DNA from: Mytilinidion resinicola
Lineage: Eukaryota > Ascomycota > Dothideomycetes > Mytilinidiales > Mytilinidiaceae
Direction of reading: 5' to 3'
Length of the DNA stretch: 64,000 nucleotides
Assembly: GCF_010093595.1 (NCBI RefSeq)
Contig: NW_022985441.1
Span: 983,908-1,047,907, forward strand
Shown here: positions 30,277 to 43,396 of the stretch, one piece after another
Layout: every line of letters begins with the position of its first letter
How positions within the stretch are numbered: the first letter of the stretch is position 1
Position numbers and translations under genes: made by a program
Notes under the pieces: model-generated
What the model saw: the letters and a program-made list of their open reading frames with translations, nothing else
Databases searched by the model: none
What the model was told of the DNA's origin: nothing

Positions 30277-32653
30277 TCAACTGACACCCCCAAACCTCTC
30301 CGTCCGTCCGCCCCTGAAGCTGCGGTAGAAGTCCTCCGCCGGGTCTGAACCAAGGCCAGACCAGCCGTTCGCACCGCCCAGACGCTGCTGCTCTTTCTGC
30401 GCGTTCGCGATCTTGGCCTGTAGCTCTGTGGCTCCGGTATCGATGATTTGGAGCTGGGCGAGATGGGAGTTGAGGACCTTGACGACGGCGGAGAGCTGCA
30501 GTTTTCTATCAGCGTACTGTGTATAATGTAATATGGAGGCGTTTGGAAAAAGAGCTTACTGGATCATCAGGCTTGGTAGTCTTGCTCAGCGTCTGCGAAA
30601 CACCATTAACCTCCTCGATCATCTCAGTGAGATCCTTGTTGAGCTCGTTGAGGCGGTCAGAAAGCTTCTCAGCGAGTTTGTACCTGTATCCACGTTAGCC
30701 TGTACATCTTTCCAACCTCCACAGCCAGAAATGAAAAGAAACATACGTGTTCTCCCGCTCTTGATCCGGCCCCTGCAAGTCATTCTTTCCCCCTCTCACC
30801 TGCCCTTCCATCATCTCATCAATCTCCGCCTCAAACTTGTCCAGCCAACCCCCCAGCTCATCCTGCGCACTCTCCACATTCGTCAACTGCCGCTCGATCT
30901 CCCCCGCGTCCTTGTCCGCGGCGTGTGTCGCGTACCACAGCTTGTTGATCTTGTTCGAGTTCTCCAGGATCGTCTGGTCCCACCCCGCCACGCGCTGTGC
31001 CTGGGTCTGGAACTCCTTCTGGTACTTGGAGAGGTCGGATGCCCAGCGCGTGATGATCTCGTCCATGGACTTGTTCTTGAGCCGGGACTGGGGCGTGGGT
31101 GAAGGGCCAGAGATGGAGCTGCCGAGCGCGGCGCTTGTGGTGGAGGCGCCTAGGCCACCAGCAGTAGCCGTTGTTGCGGCGGGTTCCGCAGTGGATGTGG
31201 TAGCTCCGCTTGTGGTGGCCCCCAGATTGCCGAAGAGGTTGCTGGAGGCAGTGGCGCTCGTCGTCGCCGCACCTGAGGCTGCTGGGACAGATGAACCCCC
31301 CCCACCACCAAAGAGACCACTGGGTGCTGCCGACGCCGCACCTGAAGCTGCCGGGGCAGATGTGCCCGGCGCCTGGCTAGTGGGGGCATTTCCACCTTGA
31401 CCCAAGCCACCGAACAGGCTGCTGGGTGTCGCTCCAGCGTTCGTGCTTGCGGCGCCCGCGCCAGAGCCAGACGGCTTGTTGAATAGATTGCTCATTGGGG
31501 ACGCAGATGTAGTAGCAGGCTTGGCACCTCCCAAGAAAAGAGAACCGCCGGACGGAGTAGCGGCGCTTGTTGTAGCAGGCTGTGATGCGGTTGGCTGAGA
31601 TGTAGTGCCTCCGAGACTGAAGGTTGGTGTGTTGCTGGCTGGAGTTGATGATGCAGGTGTAGTGGCGCCGCCAATGCTGAACAAAGGCTTGCCGGGAGTC
31701 GGTTGCGTTCCTTGTGCGCTGCTTGTCTGACCTCCGAACAGGTTTGGTCGTGTGGTCGCTGGCTGTTGTCCCTGGGTGGTTTGCGGAGCCGAAGCTGGGG
31801 TACCAAGTCCTGATGGTGCTTGGCTAGCAGGTGTGTTGCCGCCGAGGGTAAATCCAGATGAAAGTCCAGACGGTTGGGCCGGCTTGTTGGCTCCTCCAAA
31901 AAGATTCGACGACGGAGTTGTTGTGCCTGATCCTGCTGCGCCAAATAGGCTCGGTGTCGATGCAGACGAGGTTGTCGAGGGCTTGCTACCAAACAGACTA
32001 TTCTGTGCGCCTGGAGTCGCTTGGCTCGCTTGAGCACCGAACAAGCCACCCTTATTGCCTCCTGGGGGTGGTCCTGCGGGTGTGGTTGAGAAGAGACTAG
32101 GCTTACTCGGCGCGGGAGTTGCAGAGCCTGCGGCCGCTGAAGTTGTCGGAGGCTTCAAACCTGAACCGCCCGTAGAGCTACCAAATCCGAACCCAGCAGG
32201 CGATTGTGCTGGTGTGCCTGTCGTAGCTCCACCGCCAAACAAGCCTCCTCCGCCCGCGCTTGTAGTTGCTGGTTTCTGGAAATTGAAGCCTCCCGCGGAA
32301 CTGGTATTTCCCGTATTTGCGCCGCCGAAGAGACTTGGGGTTGATGTGCCGGACCCGGGTGTGTTGTTTGTAACTGCGCCGAACAATGGCTTCTGTTGAT
32401 TTGACCCAGATGTTGGAGTGCCGCCGAATATGCTGCCTCCTCCAGCGCTAGGAGTGTTCTGCGCGCCCGCTCCTCCGAACAGAGAGCCTGCAGGTTTGTT
32501 CCCTCCCAGTGAGAAGGGTGAGGCGCCGGATCCGGCGTTTGCATTGCTGCCTCCCCCAAACAGACCACCGCCAGGCGCACCGCCGAACGCGGGCTTCGAA
32601 GTGTTGCTTCCGGCGGCATTGCCGAAGCTGAATTTGGGTTTTTCGTCCGACAT
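30277..32653 (-). CDS. NSP1: Nucleoporin NSP1 (FG-repeat, central channel)
   Basis: Three exons, 32653-30747, 30683-30560 and 30495-30277 (749 aa). The first 540 or so residues are FG repeats of the GLFGG and F-S-L-G-G type in a Ser/Thr/Ala/Gln/Pro-rich background, starting M-S-D-E-K-P-K-F-S-F-G. From about residue 550 follows the Nsp1_C coiled-coil domain (M-D-E-I-I-T-R-W-A-S-D-L-S-K-Y, W-D-Q-T-I-L-E-N-S, I-E-R-Q-L-T-N-V-E, L-N-S-H-L-A-Q-L-Q-I-I). Its partners in other fungi are Nup57/Nup49 in the channel and Nup82 on the cytoplasmic side. FG repeats form the permeability barrier and bind karyopherins. The protein ends in F-Y-R-S-F-R-G-G-R with a short tail. Confidence 0.95.
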
Positions 32654-33267
32654 CGTGCGCTAGTGACGCTGGGTTTTGTGGGTGGTGAGAGTGTCTACAG
32701 TATTATTGATGAGCTTCTTGTCCTAGATGGAGGTTTCTCAGGAATGCGGGAACCGACAAGAGCAGTAGCAAAGCTGCGGCGGTGTTTCAGTGGAGTGGGC
32801 AGGAGCAAGCACCCGGCGCGAATCGCTTTTAAGGTGGATTGCTGGGGGCGGTGGACATTCACCGCGCTGTCACGCAGAGAATCGCGTCGAGGTCTCAGTT
32901 GCTAGGGTTGCACTCCAGAATCACGTGCAGCGCGCCGTATGCTGCTACGGCACGCCAGGAGTGCCAGAGGAGCAGTTTCCCTGGCGAGACTGTGCACAGC
33001 CAGGCCGATCGATTCATGTGGTGGGTTTCGTCTCAACGCGCTGCGCCTTCTTCACTGCAACTGAACCCCTCTTGCTGGCTCGCTGAGTCGCTGTTTCTTC
33101 TGCAAACGCACATGGAATATACAAACTTCTAGACAATCCCTCCGTTCCACCTTCTAGCACCTCCAGTCCTCTAGTCCTGCATTCCGACTTACAATCAGCA
33201 TCTGCACACCCAACATCCTCGAACGCCTTCCTCCTCTCTCGTCAGCCTTTTCTTCTTGTCGCCCTTC
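32654..33267. other. Divergent promoter of NSP1 and the Laa2-like gene
   Basis: About 610 bp with no coding sequence seen. Confidence 0.5.
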
Positions 33268-34944
33268 ATGGACGAATTGACCCCTCCCCGCAAGAGCGTG
33301 GAGCTGGAGGATCCCGGTGCACACGAGCTAGGTCTGACCGCCTTGACTAGGACCCTCCATATAGAGCTGACAATCGTTGCTAGTGGAATCCTCGAGCGAT
33401 GAACATTTCTCAGATGCCTCAGAAGGCCGCAAGACACTCCAGGGCGGCGACCGATCCAACGCCGCATCCCCTATCCCCATGACCCGAGTCGAGCGAGTTG
33501 ATGACGAGCCAAGTTATGGCGAAGTGCCCGGCACAGACGCATACCAGAAGAGGACTCAAGATGCAGTACCAGATGAGGTGGAGATAGTGCCGGATGGGGC
33601 CCGCAGCCGCAGCACCTCGAGGCTTCGAGCAGATGATCGGCCTGTTACCCCCGGGGGTTCGCCGGTGCCAAAGACGGTGCTGGAGAAGGTTGATGATGCA
33701 CCGGCTCATGGAGAGGTCCCTGGAACAGTGGCCCATCAGGTTCGTGCAGCAGATGCTGTTCCCGATGTGATTCTGAAAGTTCCCCAACCACCAGAGAGGA
33801 GTGCTGAAGGTACGCATCGTCGGTTTCTTATTCCTGCTTCAATGCGATTGACAGAGCAAGGGTCGCCAACTTCCTCGAACAGATCCCCAATCCTAAGCGT
33901 ACACGAAGCATACGAGCCCGAATTGCCAGATGGGCCTGCTGCGTCGAAGAATGAGCATAGCGATGACCACCAGAGTGATGGCGAAGGAGAGGATACTGGC
34001 GAATTCGGTGATGACTTTGACGATTTCGAAGAAGGCGGCAGCGAGGACGATTTTGGGGACTTTGACGATGGGTTTCAACAGGAGGAGGAGCACACACAAC
34101 CTTCATTTCGAGAAGTCCCTCCTCAACCTTCCATACCTGTCTCTTCACCGGGTCCTGTAAGTTTCGAGTTATTTGGTTACAAAACGATCATGCGTCTGCT
34201 AGTGCCACTCGCGTGATATCAATCAGCTACTAACTTCATGTCCTACAGCCCGTTCTTGATTTCACTGATCTCCTGTCACTCGAACAAGTCACTAGTGCTA
34301 CACGGTCATACGTCGAAACATTGTTTCCATTGCCGAATGAGACACCAATCATATCCATGGAAGGTGTGAGCTCGAATATCCTCTCCGAACGAAGCCTTTC
34401 TCTCTGGTCTCAATTGGTAGCCCCACCACCTTTGCAACCCCCGAACTGGGTACGATCACGGATAAGACGGCTATTCCTAGTTTCTTTGGGAGTCCCAGTC
34501 GATCTGGACGAGATTTTACCCGCGAGCAAACAGAAGAAGCTTATTTTACCATCAATCAACATTCCAGGAGACCGGTCTCCACGCCCATCTTCAGATGAGC
34601 GGTCAAACGGTGCCATAACACGACTAAAGCAAGGAAATACTTCCTCTGCATCGGTGGACTCATCAGCATCAAAGGCTGAACGAAAGCGGAGAGGGCCCCC
34701 TCCGCCGCCTCAGCTGGATATCAGCTCTACAACAATGCTGTGCTCGACCACGGAGGCAGCCCTCAGCAACTTTACCGACGACGAACTGCGAAGCCATGTC
34801 CAACGCCTGACCGAACTGAAACAAACGGGCATAGAGGTGGTTGCCTACTGGACGAAGCGCTTGGAGAGCGCGCTGGGCGACAAGGAGGCCTTCGAAGGGG
34901 TCATTGAGAACTTGGTGATGCACGCAAAGAAGGTCAGGAAATGA
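33268..34944 (+). CDS. Laa2 / aftiphilin-like clathrin-adaptor accessory protein
   Basis: Three exons, 33268-33316, 33384-34156 and 34249-34944 (505 aa). Introns are 67 bp (GTGCAC...GCTAG) and 92 bp (GTAAGT...TACAG). Two related N-terminal segments repeat V-E-R-V-D-D-E-P-S-Y-G-E-V-P-G-T and V-D-D-A-P-A-H-G-E-V-P-G-T. An acidic Phe-rich block in the middle (F-D-D-F-E-E-G, D-D-F-G-D-F-D-D-G-F) resembles adaptor-ear or clathrin-binding motifs of aftiphilin and yeast Laa2. A hydrophobic C-terminal domain follows (L-W-S-Q-L-V-A-P-P-P-L-Q-P-P-N-W, R-L-F-L-V-S-L-G-V-P-V-D-L-D-E), then a helical end. In yeast Laa2 links Laa1 to AP-1 at the trans-Golgi network. The assignment rests on architecture, so confidence in the exact family is moderate; the gene itself is clear. 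Confidence 0.7.
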
Positions 34945-34980
34945 GTAGGTTGAGAGAAGACACCAATAACGATCTACCGC

Positions 34981-35115
34981 ATGCCAAAGATCTTGTTGGG
35001 CTTGCCAGTCTTGGTCTTCTTTGGGACTCAACTGTACAAGAGGCATTGGGCCGATCCCCGACCTGACGCAGAGGATGAGGATGCAGAAGATGAGGGCATA
35101 GAACATGAACTCTAA
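34981..35115 (+). CDS. Possible 44-aa single-span membrane microprotein
   Basis: ATG 34981 to TAA 35115. Residues 4-18 (I-L-L-G-L-P-V-L-V-F-F-G-T-Q-L) form a membrane-span-like segment, followed by Y-K-R-H-W-A-D-P-R-P and an acidic tail (E-D-E-D-A-E-D-E). The clean order of hydrophobic, basic and acidic segments, with the start codon 36 bp after the preceding stop, suggests a real small gene or an alternative last exon of the Laa2-like gene. Family not recognised. Confidence 0.4.
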   Translation: MPKILLGLPVLVFFGTQLYKRHWADPRPDAEDEDAEDEGIEHEL

Positions 35116-37288
35116 GTGGTCGACATTGCCAGAGAAGATGCGGATGAGACTCTCCGGTGATTAGGTACGATATCGCTGGACGATGCCGTCGATCAGAGTA
35201 TCATAGCAGCGCATTAGCGTCTTGTTTCATGCCGCCAGGCCATTGAGATGGTGGAGTTATATAGCTGAGCGTAAGGTGGCAGCGGAGATGTTCCAAATGA
35301 CTCGCGCTACAATTGGCAAACGTCGGGATCTAAGAGCCTTATGGCGCGTAATTCAAAACTTATACCCATACCCACCCGAGAGAGCACATAATGGGAGGCA
35401 CCTATAAGGGCACAACACTGAGATAGAAGGCCCGAGGGTATTTCTAATCCTAGCAGTGCTTGTACTATAGCTAAACACCTGTCCGCCTGCTAAACAACGG
35501 AAGCTCGAATAATAAACAGTGTAGAACGCTAGACAGCTCCCTAATAGACGATGTGCTCTACTACCACTCATATACTAGAATTCTGCTTCGGCCGTCACTA
35601 GTCTGAATTTCTGAGGCCCGACGTTGGAAGCGATGAGGATCCTGATCTCGACGATTGGTTTCACCCTGGCATGATGAAGCATGCTGTCGATCAGAGCTGC
35701 ACAGCGTTGTCACAGTGCCGTGTTCCATCCCGCTGGGCGAGTCTGGACCAAGGTTGAGTATCCGACTATGCGTAAGCGTGGCGACGGAAGAAGGTCGGGT
35801 TGGCACACTCCGGTACCCACCTGTCTACTGTGCATGGCGTGGAGTTGAGGTTGGATGCCCCCACCAGGCGAGAGTCAGACGACCAACGTCCCCGGTGAAA
35901 TGCCAAGTCGCCCATTGGAGTGCCGTAACGAGGCTGTATAGGACAGAATAGTTACTCGGTACGCAGCAGCGAATCGCGCTGTCGCAATATAAAACGAATC
36001 CAGCTTTCATGCAGCAGCCCTGGAGCAAGTCGTCGAGTGAGGCCCCGCGTCAGCAGGCCAGCCGGTGGTTCACTAGGCGTGCTAAGTTTCCACTAAAAGA
36101 CCCTGAGCGGGTGCCGCGATACAGCGCTAAGCAGATGGGGGTGAAATCGGCACGGCATCTTAAAACCGTACCACGCTGCCCTCTCCTTTCACCACCGCCG
36201 AAACAGCGGTCGAAACACTCGCGGCTGCTCGATCCGCGCTGCAGGAGATGAGGCATGCGGTGGCTGCCTTGGTTCGGCAGCGATGCACAACCCGCCGCCC
36301 GACGCCCACCGGCCCTCTGCAGTCACTCCCACGGCCTCATTTTCAGACACGAGCACATCACCGCTTGGCGCCGCCATGCAGCCACGCTGCAGCTGGACGA
36401 GAAGATGCAGCGGAGGCCGCCTGCAGCGCACAACGGCCGACAGACGGCAGCACGGCTGCGGCTGGGGCCAGGGGCGGCGCGGCAGGCTGCAACTTGTGCA
36501 TGCTGCTGATATGGGCTTTCTGATATCAACGAGGCCGGATGCCGCGTTGAGCTCTGCACGAGCCGGCCTGGCACGGACCGACGTCATCGGCCGTCGCAAT
36601 TGGCGTGACGGGGTGGAGATGCGCTTCGGGGCCATACGGGCCACTCAGGCGTGCGCCTCCACTTGCGCGCGGCCGCCCGTCGAGCTGCGGTGGACGAGGG
36701 CATAAAGAAGCTGCTTTTGCGGCCCTCGACCGCCTTGAACGCGCCTTTATACGCAGCGGCGGCCAGGGCACGAACAAAGCCCTCCGGCGCCTCTCCGCTC
36801 ATCGCTGCCCCAGAGCGCCACCGGCTTGAAGGCCAAGCGGCGCCGTGGACGGGCGCTTTGCTAGTAATGGATGTGAATTTATCGCCGATCGCCCTATCCA
36901 GACGGCCGCCGTTGCTCTCACCCCTTCTCTGCCTCGCACCCGCACCCTCTGCACCAGCACATCGTGAAGAGTTTGCCGTTTGCTGCTCCGTCGCTGCCAG
37001 TCCCGTGCCTTGTGTCGTCCGAGTCGACCCGTCCAGCGCAAGTTGCCACCGCGCCAACTCCCTAACCACCGAGCAGACAGACCGCCCGGTCAGTCAGCGG
37101 GGGAACCTGGGCACCACGATCCCTTGCAACGAGCCCTCCCCACTATCCGCATACTCCAGCTTGTCTGCGCTGTCAGTGTCGCCTACCCGTCCGCCACCGC
37201 CTATAGACCTTGACATACACCTTCGACGGCACCGCACTCCTGCTCTCACCAATGCCCGCATAGAGCTCGCCGCCCTCTCCGTGCCGCG
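35116..37288. other. Long leader and promoter of the Nik1 kinase gene
   Basis: No protein-coding gene supported. The last kilobase is GC-rich and is likely 5' UTR and promoter, possibly with upstream short frames. Confidence 0.45.
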
Positions 37289-40200
37289 ATGTCTCTCGAC
37301 AGCTCCTCGGCCCTGGTCGACATCATCTCGAACCTCGCCAAGCAGCACGATCCTGTAGTCGATGTCTCGTTCCCCGGCCAGATAGCCGTCAACGGCTCCA
37401 AGTCAGGCATCTCGCTGCCCGGTCCTGACTCTGCCGACAAAGGCGCCCTCGAGCGCGAGCTCACCGCGCTCGCCGCCCGCATCCAGTACCTGGAAGCCAA
37501 GGCCTCGACGGTCAACAACCGCAACTTTCCCATAACCCCTGGCGAGCCCACCACATCGCCCTTCCTGAGCGAAGGGCCGACGCCGACATCTTGGAATACA
37601 GGGCCTATAGCACGTCGGATATCTGGCTCGCTCAAGGAGCAAAGAGCCAACTGGGTAACCAACTGGCTGTCGGCGAGGGAGTCGAGCAATGGCGAGTCGC
37701 AGACGCCCACGGCAGCGCTCACCGAGGAGCAGCTCGGTTACCTCCGGGACCACCTCAACAAGCAGGCCGACCAGATTAAGAACCAGCGCGAGCACATCGA
37801 CAACCTCAGCCAAGAGGTGAACAAGCAGCTGAAGAACCAGGACATTGCATTTGGACATGGAATCGAAGACATTGGCGCTCTCAAGCGGGAGCTAGGCAAG
37901 CACCAGCAAGCCAATCTCGCTTTCCAGAAGGCTCTCCGAGAAATTGGTAACATCGTCACGGCCGTCGCCAATGGCGACTTGAGTAAAAAGGTTTTGATAC
38001 ACGCCAAGGAAATGGACCCTGAAATTACTACCTTCAAACGCACTATCAACAAAATGGTGGATCAGCTCCAAGACTTCGCCAGCCAAGTTACGTTCCTCGC
38101 CAAAGAAGTCGGTACCGAAGGCCGTCTTGGTGGGCAGGCCAATCTCCCAGGTGTGGATGGTATCTGGGCTGAATTGACTGACAGCGGTAAGATCTCAGCA
38201 CCGAGTTGAACGGGTCCCCGACTAATAAACTGCAGTGAACGTCATGGCGAAAAATCTGACCGAGCAAGTGCGCGAGATCGCGGTCGTAACTACCGCTGTG
38301 GCTCACGGAGATCTGAGCCGCAAGATTGAAAGGCCGGCACGCGGCGAGATTCTACAACTCCAACAAACGATAAATACCATGGTGGACCAACTACGATCTT
38401 TCGCGACAGAAGTGACAAGAGTAGCCCGCGACGTCGGAACTGAGGGTGTTCTGGGTGGCCAAGCACAAATCGAGGGTGTGAAGGGCATGTGGAACGATCT
38501 GACCGTGAACGTGAACGCCATGGCGTCCAATCTGACCACGCAAGTGCGAGACATTGCTCAGGTTACTACGGCTGTCGCGCAAGGAAATCTAACACGAAAA
38601 GTAGAAGCAGAGTGCAAAGGTGAGATCCTAGAACTCAAGAAAACAATCAACTCTATGGTCGATCAACTTCAACAATTCGCCCACGAAGTCACGAAAATCG
38701 CCCGCGAGGTCGGTTCGGAAGGTCGACTTGGTGGGCAAGCTACAGTGCATGGAGTTGAAGGCACTTGGAAAGATTTGACGGAGAACGTCAACGGTATGGC
38801 CATGAATCTTACCACCCAAGTGCGAGAGATTGCCGAAGTCACAACAGCCGTAGCAAGGGGCGATCTGAGTAAGAAAGTCAAGGCAGAAGTCCAAGGAGAG
38901 ATTCTGTCACTGAAGATTACAATCAATACCATGGTGGACCGCCTCAACACCTTTGCCCAAGAAGTCAGCAAAGTCGCGCGAGAAGTAGGCACTGATGGCA
39001 ATCTTGGAGGCCAAGCACAAGTCGAGAACGTTGAAGGCAAGTGGAAAGATTTGACTGACAATGTCAACACTATGGCGCAAAATCTTACACTTCAGGTGCG
39101 GAGTATCTCTGAGGTCACACAAGCTATCGCCAAGGGCGACATGACACGACGAGTTCACGTGGACGCAGAAGGAGAAATTCGACTTTTGAAAGACACGATC
39201 AACGACATGGTTACCCGTCTGGATGATTGGTCGCTTGCCGTAAAGCGTGTGGCTCGAGACGTGGGTGTGGATGGAAAGATGGGTGGACAAGCCGATGTAC
39301 GAGACATCGACGGCCGTTGGAAAGAGATCACGACCGACGTCAACACCATGGCCCAGAATCTTACCTCCCAGGTTCGCGCTTTTGGCGACATCACCAATGC
39401 CGCTATGGAGGGTAAATTCACCCAGATCACCGTGGAAGCCTCTGGAGAAATGGACGAGCTCAAGAGGAAGATCAACCAGATGGTGTCCAGTCTGCGCGAA
39501 AGTATACAAAGGAACACCGCCGCAAGAGAGGCTGCCGAATTGGCCAATAAGACGAAATCCGAGTTCCTCGCCAACATGAGTCACGAGATTCGAACGCCCA
39601 TGAATGGTATCATTGGCATGACACAACTTACCTTGGATACCGACCTCACACACTCGCAACGGGAGATGCTTACCATCGTACACAACCTTGCAGGCCAGCT
39701 CCTCACCATCATTGACGACATCCTCGATATCAGCAAGATCGAGGCTAACCGAATGGTGATGGAAGAAATTCCGTTCTCATTGCGTGGGACTATTTTTAAT
39801 GCTCTGAAGTCTTTGGCTTCAAGAGCGAATGAGCGGAAACTCAACCTCGCATACGAAGTTGATAGCACTGTTCCTGACTACGTCGTTGGAGACTCGTTCA
39901 GGTTGAGACAAATCATTCTGAATCTCGTTGGAAACGCCATCAAATTCACCGAGACTGGCGAAGTCAAGGTTGCCATCTCCATGGCATCGCAAGTTGCATG
40001 CGGCGCTGACCAGTATATGTTCATGTTTGCTGTATCCGATACAGGTATTGGCATTCGAGGAGACAAGCTTAATCTCATCTTCGACACTTTCCAGCAGGCC
40101 GATGGATCAACCACACGAAAGTTCGGCGGAACCGGTCTTGGATTATCCATTTCCAAACGTCTCGTGACCCTCATGGGTGGAGATATGTGGGTTACCTCTG

Positions 40201-41408
40201 ACTATGGCAAGGGCAGCACTTTCTTCTTTACTTGCAAGGTCCGCCTGGGAAGCTCAGATCTGAGTGCCATACAGCCTCAGCTCAACCCCTACAGCAAGCA
40301 CACTGTCCTTTTTGTTGACCAAGGCAACACTGGATGTGGAGATGAGGTAGTTAGTCACCTGAAGGCCTTGAATCTCGTCCCGCATGTCGTCAACAGGGCC
40401 GAAGATGTTCCCATGATGGACATGAAGACGCCATCCGGTGTGGCTTATGACTGCGTTATTGTTGACTGCGACGTTACTGCAAGGCAGCTACGTGCGGCTG
40501 AAAGATTCAAGTACATCCCTCTAGTGATGGTAACACCTCGCGTATCGATAAGTCTGAAATCGGCACTAGAAGATGGAATTTCCAGCTACATGACAACCCC
40601 TTGTCTGCCAATCGATCTAGGCAATGCGCTTATTCCAGCTCTGGACGGCCGAGCTGCGCCATCGATATCCGACCACTCGAAGTCGTTCAACATTCTGCTG
40701 GCGGAAGACAATGCTGTCAATCAGCGGTTGGCTGTGAAGATTTTGGAGAAGTACCATCACACCGTTACTGTGGCAAACAATGGCTTGGAAGCGTTGCTGC
40801 ATATTCAAAAGAAACGATATGATGTCGTTTTGATGGACGTGCAGATGCCTGTAATGGGTGGATTTGAAGCAACCGCCAAGATTAGAGATTGGGAACGTGA
40901 AAGCGGTCTTTCCCCAACTCCAGTCATCGCCTTGACTGCACACGCTATGGTTGGCGATCGCGAGAAGTGCCTTGCGGCACAGATGGACGTAAGTTATTCC
41001 CGTCTTTCGTGAATGACAAGACTGGTACTAATCAATCTTAGGACTACCTCTCGAAACCACTGAAACAGAACCAGCTTATCCAAACCATTCTCCGATGTGC
41101 GACGCTTGGCGGTGCTCTGCTGGAGCAACAACACAACGCCATCCAGAACAGAAATGCGATGGACCACATGGGCCCAGAGGTCAATATAAGTCCGAGCACA
41201 CCGGGTGCATCGACCGGAAACACCCCGCGTCGACCGCAGCTCGAACCGAGGGGCTTCACGGAGCGAGGTGCTCAGGCAGAAAGCCCATCTTTACTGGCAG
41301 CGGACCAGCAGGACCCTGTTGACAGGGTGAGTGACGCAACAGACTGCCCTTTTACGATACGGATGCTGACACAACATGTAGCTGTTACTGCGCTCCCATA
41401 GCAGTTAG
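37289..41408 (+). CDS. nik1: Group III hybrid histidine kinase (Nik1/Os-1)
   Basis: Four exons, 37289-38186, 38236-40988, 41042-41326 and 41382-41408 (1320 aa), with introns of 49, 53 and 55 bp. After a soluble N-terminus comes a run of six HAMP-like units whose core recurs as (V/I)-T-(T/Q/N)-A-(V/I)-A-x-G-(D/N)-(L/M)-(S/T), beginning near residue 230; the sixth ([10 protein letters not shown]) is divergent. Phospho-acceptor His is about residue 749 in [11 protein letters not shown]. The ATPase has [16 protein letters not shown] and G-T-G-L-G-L-S-I. The receiver Asp is about residue 1167 in V-L-M-D-V-Q-M-P. There is no membrane span, so it is cytosolic. The family works upstream of the Ypd1-Ssk1-HOG MAPK pathway in osmosensing and is the target of phenylpyrrole and dicarboximide fungicides. 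The last intron places L-L-L-R-S-H-S-S at the C-terminus; read-through would give a longer unrelated tail. Confidence 0.97.
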
Positions 41409-43396
41409 TCCAGGTTTGCAATAAACGATGGATGAAGTTCGATACTAATAGTATTAAAGTTGCCGACGAATGGGGCCGCATGTCGTGAAGAGAGCGAGAG
41501 CCGGAGAGAAACGTCGCAAGATGTCGCTGTTCTTGGTCGCGCGGATACCCACAGACCGAAATCTTGATGCCTGACACACTGGCATCAAATAAGGGGCATC
41601 GTTCGGGGCATGTTGAATCCCGAGTTTTTGGTGAAGGAGACGCGGGCGAACTATTCTCACATTTTCTTATCCTCTTGTTTTTGTGGAGTGAAGTGGGTGG
41701 GATGGGCATTGGTGTTTAGGTGGAGGGTTCAAGGCTCTCGACGGGACGGCCTGCGGAAGTTGTGTATTTTTCATTACAGACACGCGGGCGGGCATTGGGT
41801 ATCATTTATCTGTTGTGCAGCATTTTCTAGGATGGCCTTTCCTTTTTTTTTCTCGTCTCTTACTCTTCGATTCGATTCGACTTACCTACTTTTTCTGCCT
41901 GTGGCTTGTATGGCCCGTGACCTGTGTTGAGGACCGGGCATTTTGGAGAGGTGTGCGTGTGAGAGAATATCCTTGACGGTGGTTCCCAGCGATGACTTAG
42001 CTGGACTGGGTGAAGGTAGCCACAATTTATATGCAAACTATGGTTCAAATCTCTTGCTATCGTGATTGGAGTAATGCCATGTGGTTCTCGGGTACTGAAA
42101 TTCCTCTCGCACTTTGCGACATATCCACCCATTTTACACCGGCTGTACTACCTCACCAACAGACGAACCTAGTCCAGTATCTACAACACAGACTTTTCCA
42201 TCATGGAAACTCTACCAAATCCCAGCCACTTCTCTCGCCCCAGGTGAATTGTACAACCTTCCCAGGGGCCTGGCCGTTCGGCAACGTGGGCTGCTCAGAA
42301 ACTGGGGTGTGCTCATATCTGCGCATTTCGTTCTCAAAGCTACGCGACTCCAGTTTCGAAGCAGTCCCAGTCTGTTCAAATTCTAAGACGGAAACGGAAC
42401 TAGGCCCGTTGAAGGTTTGTGACAAGAGAGGTGAAGAAAACTGCTTATTCCAACCACGGTGGGAAGCGTGATGCGTTCATGGTCCAGACTTGCAGAATTC
42501 GTCACCGACGGACCTAGCTATCCGCTAGCCATGGAACACTTGAAACAGTGATGTTCTATAATAGAAGGATTCCCACGCCCCATCTACGTTCGTTGAAAGT
42601 TTGATGTCCAAAACACGATCTCTGCCTCTATTCTAAGCTTCAAATGCAGATCGCGGCCAGACTCTTAACTAACGTACGAATGTCTGTCACACAAGAAAGT
42701 AGCTCAACTACAACCAAACGAGACGATATCTTTCCGTGCTAAATGTCTTCGTTAGTCAAAGCGTTTAGCATATATGGCATTCTCCTCTACAAATGCCACA
42801 CTCCGGCTTCGAATTTAGACACTTGAACCCATTTCACGCCACTTGGGTGGCTTTGAGGCAATACTCGATTGAAGACATTTGATGCGGAACCATCAATCAG
42901 TTCGGCCTAGAATATCCGGGAAGGCTAAGAGGTTGCCTTGCAGCCGCCCTAGGTTACTGTTTGCTGCCCTTGCTTTCTCCACTTGTAGCACTGCAGCCTG
43001 CTCGAAGATACTGGAAGCCCAAGGCTGTGAATATAAAGTGGTGAGTGTTTGCTGTTCTGCTGTAGCGATCAGTAGCTTGTACAAGGCCGGTAGTTAAAAG
43101 TAAAGCGATCGTCTGATAGCGTGGGGCTGCTAGTGCGCGCGACGCGACCACCTGCGATCTGAGCTTGCTTCGCATTCACCGGAGACACCACCACACCTCG
43201 GCGGCCTGGAGGTTCGCAGGACACGCTGCTACGCCACGTCCTCAGCCTTGTCCGCTCTCTCACTGTCCTTCACCCTTCTTCTCTTCAACCTTCTTTCCAG
43301 CTTCTTTAAGCCACCCTTACGAGCCCGAGACCGGATCTCTACTGACCTATGTCATAAGTCCAAGACGCCTGTCGACACAGGCCACAACCTCCAGCA
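41409..43396. other. Intergenic between the Nik1 and Uls1-like genes
   Basis: About 2 kb. No gene supported on either strand. Confidence 0.5.

Noticed and set aside
42010..42471. 153-codon plus-strand frame between the Nik1 and Uls1-like genes
   Set aside because: No motif, no splice support, and composition unlike neighbouring genes.
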